From Hormiphora californensis (lineage: Eukaryota > Ctenophora > Tentaculata > Cydippida > Pleurobrachiidae): a stretch of 64,000 nucleotides of DNA. Where the stretch lies: assembly GCA_020137815.1 (NCBI GenBank), contig CM035351.1, forward strand, positions 3,683,409 through 3,747,408. Direction: 5' to 3'. The notes under the pieces are model-generated. The model made no database searches. It had not been told where the DNA came from and saw only the letters and a program-made list of their open reading frames with translations. Positions 12,596-20,803 of the stretch are shown here, piece after piece (position 1 is the first letter of the stretch; each line of letters starts with the position of its first letter). Position numbers and translations under genes: made by a program.

Positions 12596-13923
12596 ATGTC
12601 CGAAAGGTACAGTTTCAGTCTTACCACTTTCTCTCCCTCGGGAAAGTTGGTTCAGATCGAGTACGCCATCGCGGCAGTTGCTGCGGGTGCCCCCTCAATT
12701 GGTATCAAGAGTAAAACTGGTGTAGTCTTGGCTGCAGAGAAGAAGACAAAGAGCTTACTCTATGACGATACCACGATTACTAAGGTAGGGGTTGGCTGTG
12801 TGAATTAGGCTGGTTGTGGAATGTGGGGTTAGAAAGCAAGTTGTTGTTTTGCTCACAACTGTTTCGGGTGAAATATGTCCGGTGACATCAAAAATACCCT
12901 TCTTCAATTTTCAGCCATCTATTTACCCCTTCTCTAGATGGAGATGATCACAAAACACTGTGGTATCACGTACAGCGGAATGGGACCCGACTTCAGGATC
13001 CTGGTACGCAAGGCCAGGAAGATTGCCCAGCAGTACTACCTCCAGTATGATGAGGAGATCCCAGTGTCTCAACTGGTACAGAGGATCGCATACGTGATGC
13101 AGGAGTACACTCACAGCGGGTAGGTACCATGCCTAGCACGTAATAAAATTATTTAGTTATTATAGGGGGGGGGGGGGGTTCATATACAACTAGGCGAAAA
13201 AAAAAACTGGAGATGGCTATCTGATTCAAGGTTATCCGGCCTCTTTGTTTTCCACATCCCACTTGTCCACGAACCCATTTCTCATTTCAGTGGTGTAAGG
13301 CCGTTCGGAGTATCTCTTCTAGTGGCTGGGTTTGATGAAGAAGTACCTTACCTCGTGCAGTGTGACCCCTCTGTAAGTGATGTGAACAACAAGTACCCTA
13401 TAACACATAGTTGATAGTTCAGGTTGACCCCTTCCTATCTAGATTCCGATTAATCGCCTTATTACCCATATATTTCTCTCAGGGAGCTTATTTCGCTTGG
13501 AAAGCAACTGCGATGGGCAAGAACCACATCAATGGAAAGACTTTCCTCGAAAAACGGTTTGTTGTATATGTGTTGTATGTGTGTTGTGATATTAGCACCT
13601 GGTTAGTATGGAAGCAGTTATTGTAACCCGCAATGTTCAAACACCATTATACCATTATACCACTCCCTCTAACCCACATGTTCATGTTCATCTAACCCAC
13701 ATGTTCCTCTAACCCACATGTTCCTCTAACCCACACGTTGTGTCCTAGATATAACGCTGACTTGGAACTTGAGGATGCCGTTCACACGGCCATTCTAACC
13801 TTAAAGGAGGGATTTGAGGGACAAATGACTGAAGATAATATAGAGATTGGAATCAGTACAACTGCTGGATTTAGGAAGCTAACCAGATCCGAAATAAAGG
13901 ACTACCTGGCGGCACTAAACTAA
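12596..13923 (+). CDS. PSMA2: 20S proteasome subunit alpha type-2
   Basis: Five exons: 12596-12784, 12938-13119, 13291-13372, 13483-13556, 13749-13923; 233 aa (human 234). The proteasome alpha N-terminal signature is intact ([20 protein letters not shown], residues 5-24), the segment that gates the 20S pore. Further near-identical blocks are [36 protein letters not shown] and [20 protein letters not shown]. As in all alpha subunits there is no catalytic N-terminal Thr; the role is structural and gating, in cytosol and nucleus. The ATG at 12596 gives the expected N-terminus. It lies 247 bp downstream of the RNF20 stop on the same strand. Confidence 0.97.
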
Positions 13924-14801
13924 TATCGGGAAGTTTGGGACTGTGTGGGTGTGGGTGTGGGTGTTAAGATAGCTCGAGAGAGAGCAAGGATCTGGTATCC
14001 AGGACTTAAAATTAACAAGTGTGTATTGAACATGTTGTATTTGTATTAGTTTTCTTCGGACAACCGTATAAAAATATCCGAGTTTTGAAAAGTTTTTTGA
14101 ACAAGAATTATTGCATTATGTGTTCATAATGCTGAGTTTCCCTGCCCTACCGTTTCACATGTCAGTGACATTGTCACTGCCAACAGGATCAAGGCTTGGT
14201 CATAATGTAATGTGAGATGCATACGATCTAGCTGTCAGTATACTTCTCACATAGCTTAGAGTTAGCTAACTCCCAATCACATGACACTTGCTAACCAGCT
14301 TTTGACATTCCAACTTAACTACTTATCTAACATCTCACACTCGACTCACAAGATGAAAATGTGTATGTAACACGCGAAACGCGCGGCAGAGCATTTCATG
14401 TTTTGTTGAGTGGCGCGCTCACACACGTCCATCAAACTGTGTCAATGAGGTGTTTGATGAAGGAGTAGCTCGTCACTGTGCGCGCGGCTCTAGTTGCTAC
14501 ACCGTTGCCCCTCGCAACGAAAGTGTGACCAAAATGGTCCCTCTACCGATTAGTTAGTATACCAAAATGTCGTTTTCGAATTCTAACCCTGCTATGCCTT
14601 TTTACAAAGTAAAAAGGCATCCGGGTGAATGCCTTCGGCATTCACCCGGGCAGGGAAAAAATAAATATATTTGAAACATATATCATATCTTCCAACCTAT
14701 CACATCTACATAATTCCAACCTATCACATTGTCACTCTACGCATATGCCATATACTTTAGTATAGTCCGGGGAGTAAAAGAATCCAAGCCAGAAGTACTA
14801 G
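13924..14801. other. Intergenic region after PSMA2
   Basis: Contains the hairpin-ended element at 14112-14658. Outside it there are direct repeats of TTCCAACCTATCACATCTAC (about 14691-14730), which also recur beside the cysteine-rich genes. No coding exon seen. Confidence 0.5.
14112..14658. mobile_element. Hairpin-ended non-autonomous element, copy 1
   Basis: The left end has a hairpin GCATTATG-TGT-TCATAATGC followed by TTTCCCTGCC (14137-14146). The right end has a long hairpin, CCGGGTGAATGCC-TTC-GGCATTCACCCGG, followed by GCAGGGAAA (to about 14658), so TTTCCCTGC/GCAGGGAAA form short TIRs. The same end structure recurs at 19331-19973 with different internal DNA. No ORF. Confidence 0.75.
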
Positions 14802-15806
14802 TTACAATTCCTCACAGTCTCGTGTTGAACGGGAGCACGAGGATTTCTCGGGATCTAAGGCATCAGCGATTGAATTGACAGTATTCAATACATATTCGGG
14901 ATATTCATATCCCATAGATAATTCATCATCACTATAATCTGCCATACTCGCAATAATTATATAAAGATTTCTTCTCATTCTGTCGCTGAAAACATCGACC
15001 AGGTTTCCATAGCAGCACGTATTGAACTTCTTCTCCAGCTCCTTCCTGCATTTCCTATTGGAGCACCAAATGGCATCTACCAGACGTTCGGATGCGAAGA
15101 TTTCGCCGTATCTGTTAGTAATATCCGTAAAATCGAGACATGATCCGGACCCAGAGGTGGTCTCATCCAGAATTTTTCCCAATTTAACCAAGTGAAAGGT
15201 ATCCGTTAACTCACAGTCTCGACTACACACAGCATCCATAAAGTTGGCCCAGATTCTCCTAACTAATCCCCATCGTACCCATTTAAGTTCGTTGGTTATT
15301 CTGTTAGTTAGCTTCGTTCTTCCAGTCATACATCCCTGAATCGCAACAGCTAGATCATCCTTACAGTTGCATACCTTGTTTTTTAGTTTCTCCAACAAGG
15401 GAAGAGCTGCCACTACCATTTCTTGGTAAGAGTTAGCATCTGCCAATTTTCGGATAACAGCCATCCATTTCCCACGAATGGTTTGAAGAACATCGCATAC
15501 AACAGCAGAGCACTCATCTTTCCCCGAGTTGTAGACATCAAACGCATTCCTGCAATCACAGTCAAAGTAGTCCCTGTCTTCACAAGTTGTAGAACACACC
15601 TCATCCGTCGCCTGGTTCAAAATCCCGGTAAAGTAAAGTAAAGAATTAGAAGATAACAAGTTAGTTTTCGTCACGATGTACGGTGGAAGATATAAAGGGA
15701 TCCGGAAGCCATCAGTTCTTGGCACCGTAGAAAATGTTGACGTTGAAAATTGCTGGCCAGAGCCGATGCCGACAAGGGCTACCGAGAGAACGAGTTCTAA
15801 AATCAT
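14802..15806 (-). CDS. Secreted cysteine-rich protein, tandem copy 1
   Basis: Single coding exon, 334 aa from ATG at 15806. The open frame runs further upstream but has no ATG, and a pyrimidine-rich acceptor (TTTATTCTCTCAG) lies about 30 nt upstream, so a non-coding 5' exon is likely. Residues 1-20 (MILELVLSVALVGIGSGQ) form a clear signal peptide; no other membrane segment is seen. I count 18 cysteines in the mature part, including CEDRDYFDCDC, CNC, CSRDC, CSNRKC and a CC pair, which would allow nine disulfides. I do not recognise the family. It shares nearly all of its first half with copy 2 but has a distinct C-terminal part (ASMADYSDDELSMGYEYPEYVLN). An extracellular role is inferred; function is unknown. 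Confidence 0.8.
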   Translation of the reverse strand: MILELVLSVALVGIGSGQQFSTSTFSTVPRTDGFRIPLYLPPYIVTKTNLLSSNSLLYFTGILNQATDEVCSTTCEDRDYFDCDCRNAFDVYNSGKDECSAVVCDVLQTIRGKWMAVIRKLADANSYQEMVVAALPLLEKLKNKVCNCKDDLAVAIQGCMTGRTKLTNRITNELKWVRWGLVRRIWANFMDAVCSRDCELTDTFHLVKLGKILDETTSGSGSCLDFTDITNRYGEIFASERLVDAIWCSNRKCRKELEKKFNTCCYGNLVDVFSDRMRRNLYIIIASMADYSDDELSMGYEYPEYVLNTVNSIADALDPEKSSCSRSTRDCEEL

Positions 15807-16127
15807 GAATAGGACGAAGTTAAACAAACACCGGGACTGAGAGAATAAATCAATTTGTGGGATTTGTATGCAGCAGAACAATATGTAACTCAATTACTCG
15901 CTAAATATGCAGTGAAAATTGTTTTATTTCTCAAAACCCGGAAGACTGTATCCTTCACTCTTCAGAAAAGTTTGAAGTCTCATGCAATATTTATCATAAT
16001 CGAATTAAAGCATCCCTCAAAAATTGTTGAAACATAGTTTTACATCTTCCAATCTGTCACATTGTCACTCTACGCATATACTTTAGGATAGTCCGGGGAG
16101 TAAAAGAATCCATGCCAGAAGTACTCT

Positions 16128-17141
16128 TTACAATTCCTCACAGTCTCGTCTTGAACGGGAGCACGAGGATTTCTCGGGATCTAAGGCATCAGCGATTGAA
16201 TTGACAATCCAACGTACATATTCATATCCCATAGATGATTCATCATCCATATAATTATAATTTGCCACGCTCGCCATAATTTTTACAAGATTTTCTCTCA
16301 TTCTGTCGCTGAAAACATCGACCAGGTTTCCATAGCAGCACGTATTGAACTTCTTCTCCAGCTCCCTCCTGCATTTCCTATTGGAGCACCAAATGATATC
16401 TACCAGAGGTCCGGATACCGGTCCAATAGAAAAAATACGCTTGATTTCGTTAGAAATATCCGTAAAATCGAGACAGGATCCGGACCGAGAGCTGCTCTCA
16501 TCCAGAATTTTTCCCAATTTCACCAAGTGAAAGGTATCAGTTAATTCACAGTCTCGACTACACACAGCATCCATAAGGTTGGCCCAGATTCTCCTAACTA
16601 ATCCCCATCGCATCCTCTTAAGTTCGTTGGTTATTCCGTAAGTTAGCTTCGTTCTTCCAGTCATACATCCCTGAATCGCAACAGCTAGATCATCCTTACA
16701 GTTGCATACCTTGTTTTTTAGTTTCTCCAACAAGGGAAGAGCTGCCACTACCATTTCTTGGTAAGAGTTAGCATCTGCCACTTTTCGGATAACAGCCATC
16801 CATTTCCCACGAATGGTTTGAAAAACATCGCATACAACAGCAGAGCACTCATCTTTCCCCGAGTTGTAGACATCAAACGCATTCCTGCAATCACAGTCAA
16901 AGTAGTCCCTGTCTTCACAAGTTGTAGCACACACCTCATCCGTCGCCTGGTTCAAAATCCCGGTAAAGTAAAGTAAAGAATTAGAAGATAACAAGTTAGT
17001 TTTCGTCACGATGTACGGTGGAAGATATAAAGGGATCCGGAAGCCATCAGTACTTGGCACCGTAGAAAATGTTGACGTTGAAAATTGCTGGCCAGAGCCG
17101 ATGCCGACAAGGGCTACCGAGAGAACGAGTTCTAAAATCAT
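16128..17141 (-). CDS. Secreted cysteine-rich protein, tandem copy 2 (mosaic)
   Basis: Single coding exon, 337 aa from ATG at 17141, with the same signal peptide and the same cysteine spacing as copy 1. The N-terminal half is almost identical to copy 1 (YLPPYIVTKTNLLSSNSLLY). The C-terminal half matches copy 3 instead (YGITNELKR...ANLMDAVC and MASVANYNYMDDESSMGYEY). The switch falls near residue 165-175. The upstream flank (17142-17372) is nearly identical to that of copy 1 (15807-16037). The stop lies 321 bp upstream of the copy 1 ATG in the direction of transcription. Function unknown. Confidence 0.8.
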   Translation of the reverse strand: MILELVLSVALVGIGSGQQFSTSTFSTVPSTDGFRIPLYLPPYIVTKTNLLSSNSLLYFTGILNQATDEVCATTCEDRDYFDCDCRNAFDVYNSGKDECSAVVCDVFQTIRGKWMAVIRKVADANSYQEMVVAALPLLEKLKNKVCNCKDDLAVAIQGCMTGRTKLTYGITNELKRMRWGLVRRIWANLMDAVCSRDCELTDTFHLVKLGKILDESSSRSGSCLDFTDISNEIKRIFSIGPVSGPLVDIIWCSNRKCRRELEKKFNTCCYGNLVDVFSDRMRENLVKIMASVANYNYMDDESSMGYEYVRWIVNSIADALDPEKSSCSRSRRDCEEL

Positions 17142-17486
17142 GAATAGGACGAAGTTAAACAAACACCGGGACTGAGAGAATAAATCAATTTGTGGGATTT
17201 GTATGCAGCAGAACAATATGTAACTCAATTACTCGCTAAATATGCAGTGAAAATTGTTTTATTTCTCAAAACCCGGAAGACTGTATCCTTCACTCTTCAG
17301 AAAAGTTTGAAGTCTCATGCAATATTTATCATAATCGAATTAAAGCATCCCTCAAAAATTCTTGAAACATAGTTTCACATCTTCCAACCTGTCACATCTA
17401 CATAATTCCAACCTGTCACATTGTCACTCTACGCATATACTTTAGGATAGTTCGGGGAGTAAAAGAATCCATGCCAGAAGTACTCT

Positions 17487-18500
17487 TTACAATTCCTCAC
17501 AGTCTCGTCTTGAACGGGAGCACGAGGATTTCTCGGGATCTAAGGCATCAGCGATTGAATCGACGGTCCAACGTACATATTCATATCCCATAGATGATTC
17601 ATCATCCATATAATTATAATTTGCCACGCTCGCCATAATTTTTACAAGATTTTCTCTCATTCTGTCCCTGAAAACATCGACCAGGTTTCCATAGCAGCAC
17701 GTATTGAACTTCTTCTCCAGCTCCTTCCTGCATTTCCTATTGGAGCACCAAATGGCGTCTACCAGACGTCCGGATTCCGGTCCAATATAAAAAATGCGCT
17801 TGATTTCGTTAGTAATATCCGTAAAATCGAGACAGGATCCGGACCCAGAGCTGCTCTCATCCAGAATTTTTCCCAATTTCACCAAGTGAAAGGTATCCGT
17901 TAACTCACAGTCTCGACTACACACAGCATCCATAAGGTTGGCCCAGATTCTCCTAACTAATCCCCATCGTATCCTCTTAAGTTCGTTGGTTATTCCATAA
18001 GTTAGCTTGGTTCTTCCAGTCAAACATCCCTGAATCGCAACACCTAGATCGTTCTTACAGTTGCATACCTTGTTTTTTAGTTTCTCCAACAAGGGAAGAG
18101 CTGCCACTACCATTTCTTGGTAAGAGTTAGCATCTGACATCTTCTGGAGAACAGCCCTCCATTTCCCACGGAAGGTTTGAAAAACATCGCATACAACAGC
18201 AGAGCACTCATCTTTCCCCGAGTTGTAGACATCAAACGCATTCCTGCAATCACAGTCAAAGTAGTCCCTGTCTTCACAAGTTGTAGCACACACCTCATCC
18301 GTCGCCTGGTCCAAAATCCCGGTAAATTCGTTCAAGTCACTTTCCCTCTCTAAAATTGCTGCAAAGGCAGTTTTAGCGATGAGGTACGGTGGAATCGGGA
18401 AGCCATCATTTCTTGGCACCGTAGAAAATGTTGACGTTGAAAATTGCTGGCCAGAGCCGATGCCAACAAGGGCTACCGAGAGAACGAGCAACAAAATCAT
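17487..18500 (-). CDS. Secreted cysteine-rich protein, tandem copy 3
   Basis: Single coding exon, 337 aa from ATG at 18500. The signal peptide begins MILLLVLSVALVG. The region after it diverges from copies 1-2 (PPYLIAKTAFAAILERESDLNE replaces the IVTKTNLLSSN segment), and from CATTCEDRDYFDCDC onward the cysteine framework is retained. The C-terminal third is closest to copy 2. The 5' flank differs from the other two copies, and a transposon (18629-18799) lies just upstream. It is first in the transcription direction of the array, 345 bp before copy 2. Function and family unknown. Confidence 0.8.
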   Translation of the reverse strand: MILLLVLSVALVGIGSGQQFSTSTFSTVPRNDGFPIPPYLIAKTAFAAILERESDLNEFTGILDQATDEVCATTCEDRDYFDCDCRNAFDVYNSGKDECSAVVCDVFQTFRGKWRAVLQKMSDANSYQEMVVAALPLLEKLKNKVCNCKNDLGVAIQGCLTGRTKLTYGITNELKRIRWGLVRRIWANLMDAVCSRDCELTDTFHLVKLGKILDESSSGSGSCLDFTDITNEIKRIFYIGPESGRLVDAIWCSNRKCRKELEKKFNTCCYGNLVDVFRDRMRENLVKIMASVANYNYMDDESSMGYEYVRWTVDSIADALDPEKSSCSRSRRDCEEL

Positions 18501-18628
18501 GAATAGGACGAAGTTAAACAAACACTGAGAGCCTCCAGATTTATCTTCTCAGTGAGAGGATAAATCGAATTATATGGGCGAGAGAATGGAATTCATTTTT
18601 ATTTGATACCGCCTCGTCTAATATAATA

Positions 18629-18799
18629 CAGTCGGACCCCGATTTACCGGGCCCCGATTTACCGGAACCCCGATTTACCGGGAGGATAAACTTCCCCCGA
18701 TGTAGGAAATAAACAGTATCTAACCCCGATATACCGGGCACCCCGATTTACCGGGCAAAACCCTTTCCCCGAGCATCCCCGTAAATCGGGGTCCGACTG
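18629..18799 (+). mobile_element. TA-flanked MITE, copy 2
   Basis: Same family and orientation as 7639-7810: CAGTCGGACCCCGATTTACC ends, flanked by TA at 18627-18628 and 18800-18801, 171 bp. It differs by scattered substitutions and a few single-base indels. It lies just 5' of the cysteine-rich array. Confidence 0.88.
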
Positions 18800-18801
18800 T
18801 A

Positions 18802-19330
18802 TTTTTCTTTGTGGAAAATCTTCGTAATTATATGCAGAGGTGTTAGCTCCTTACAAAGCCTGTCCTTCTTTGTCAGATCATTTGCCTGGGCCGGGGGGGG
18901 GGGGGTCCAGGAATCTCTCCAGCGATTTACATATCATTATTCACTGGTGCTCTGTCATATTGGCCGCCCGCATAAAGCGTCGCCCAGAGCGTCATCCAAG
19001 ATATCAGTTTCCAGCTCCCAGTTACAAATGGCAGTGCTGACACTATGCGCACTGTGCAGCGCTACTTTCAATACAATTCGCATCAAAATTCGGTCACGTG
19101 ATCGTATATATGACCCACGCAATATGGTTCATCAGGAGTCTCCCAGCTAGAAACTGAAATCAGTTTCCAACCTAATGTTAGTTCCCAATTTGTAACTGGA
19201 GCGTAAGACGCACTTCGCTATTATTGAATGATCGGGGGGTGGGGGGGGGGGGGGGCATCGTGGACAACGCTTTGGTCGGGTTGTCAATATAATTTAACGG
19301 AGCACCACTGTATGACAATGAAAGAGTTAT
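18802..19330. other. Unannotated spacer with G tracts
   Basis: Contains two G homopolymer tracts (about 18893-18904 and 19235-19255). CCAGCTCCCAGTTACAAATGG (about 19010-19031) is partly mirrored at about 19172-19200. No gene recognised. Confidence 0.4.
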
Positions 19331-19973
19331 CGCATTATGTATTCATAATGCGGTGTTTCCCTGCCACAAATGGGTGTAAAATTGATGAATAAGCTTCAAA
19401 ACCGGATTTCCCGATGAATTTTGCACTCAAAGAGCAATTTTTGGCTGATACAATGTTAGTTGCTATGGTATCCATGGTTGTAGCTATGGTAATCAAAGCA
19501 GTTGCTATGGTAACCATAAACCAAGACAGTTGCTATGATAACCAATGCAGTTGGTTAGGAAACCCTGGTTGGTTACCAAGTGCTTCAACTTTACCCTTGC
19601 TCATCTTAACTCCAGTCACTTGCAATTACTGTGTGATAGTAGTTTCATGCTTGGAAGACTTGCTACCATGTCATGGTACGGCTGTAGGGTACCCAAAGTG
19701 ATTTCAGGTGAAAGTAGGTGTAGTGATACGAGTGAGTAATTGCGTGGCTCAATGCGTTTTAATCATTTCCTTTGTTGCATCAACAAAGTGTGAGTTGAAA
19801 GTTTTATGAAGGAGCAGACTTTGTTACTATGCGTTAACGGTGGACAGACAGACGGACACTTTTAGTTAACTACACAATCTGCTGATTTCTAAACCCTGAA
19901 TGATCTTTTTAGCACGTTCGTGCTAAAAAGATCATCCGGGTGAATGCCTTCGGCATTCACCCGGGCAGGGAAA
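19331..19973. mobile_element. Hairpin-ended non-autonomous element, copy 2
   Basis: The left hairpin GCATTATG-TAT-TCATAATGC and TTTCCCTGCC (19356-19365) match copy 1. The right end CCGGGTGAATGCC-TTC-GGCATTCACCCGG GCAGGGAAA ends at about 19973. An extra arm TCTTTTTAGCACG-TT-CGTGCTAAAAAGA precedes the terminal hairpin, while copy 1 has GCCTTTTTAC-AAA-GTAAAAAGGC at the same place: a compensated stem with a different sequence. Internal DNA, with GTTGCTATGGTAACCAT-type repeats at 19455-19560, is unrelated to copy 1. Confidence 0.75.
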
Positions 19974-20803
19974 AAATACCAGCTATTGAACCGTGTCATA
20001 TACTGTTAACCTAAACATAAAACCTGAAATGTTCCAACCTTGAACTCTGGTACATTATCAGTGATAATGAGTACTGCGTAGTCAATTGGGAAGTTTGGTT
20101 CCCCTTCAGGCTGGACAAGATGAATAAACAGGTCTTTTATTGTAGCAGAACACTCTGATTCACTGATTGTAATTAAGAATTCATTAACATGCCAATCTGT
20201 TGGTGATGTGTGTTATGCCTGTTTCTCTCTGAGAAAGAACTGGGTACAAGCATTTCTTTGCTTGCGTGGTTTTGCCCCTTTGTCGCACAGTATGATCAGT
20301 CAGTTAATGGCACGCGCGTTTAATTCTTGTTGATAAAAGTAAACCGTAATCAGCAGTCCGCTCACGAGCATTTCCCGCGCGTCAGTAGCAGAAAAGGGAG
20401 CGAAACTCAGGTCAACGGATCCGTCAAAAATGCTCCATGTCTATTGTCTGGTGGTGGCTGTCAGGCCAATGCTCTGACCGAGGTCATGCGAAAGGAATGA
20501 GAATAGGGTCAGGGCAATGCTCTGACAGGGTGAAAGTTAATGAGTTAGGGTGGTAGTTGTTACTTGTTAGGAACATGCCAATCGTTTTATTTTAAAGTTG
20601 TTTCCCAAAAGGCTAGGTGATGGCATGGATTCAAACATCCGTCGGACATGCACCGAATCAAATAAACGGTCTCCAGTGTATCCTCTCTCTCCCTATCAGC
20701 TATCTCCCTCTTACCGCTAACACAGACAGTTCTCCAACAGTCTCCATCACCGTGAATTGTGTTTGTTGTTATTTTAGAGCGAGATTGACTGAGTGAGATA
20801 AAA
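19974..20803. other. 5' flank of TSPO gene, no other gene seen
   Basis: About 830 bp without a supportable ORF. It includes the repeat CAATGCTCTGACCGAGG/CAATGCTCTGACAGGG (about 20466-20530). A TTATTTTAG acceptor-like site about 30 nt before the TSPO ATG may end a 5'-UTR intron. Confidence 0.4.

Noticed and set aside
15413-16939. Short ORFs antisense or out of frame in the cysteine-rich genes (for example 63-aa MRCVLQLVKTG frames)
   Set aside because: Shadow frames of the real minus-strand genes, duplicated with them.
14802-18500. Idea that the cysteine-rich secreted proteins are venom toxins or antimicrobial peptides
   Set aside because: Signal peptide and cysteines alone do not support it; they are large (about 335 aa) and match no toxin framework I recognise. 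Left as unknown.
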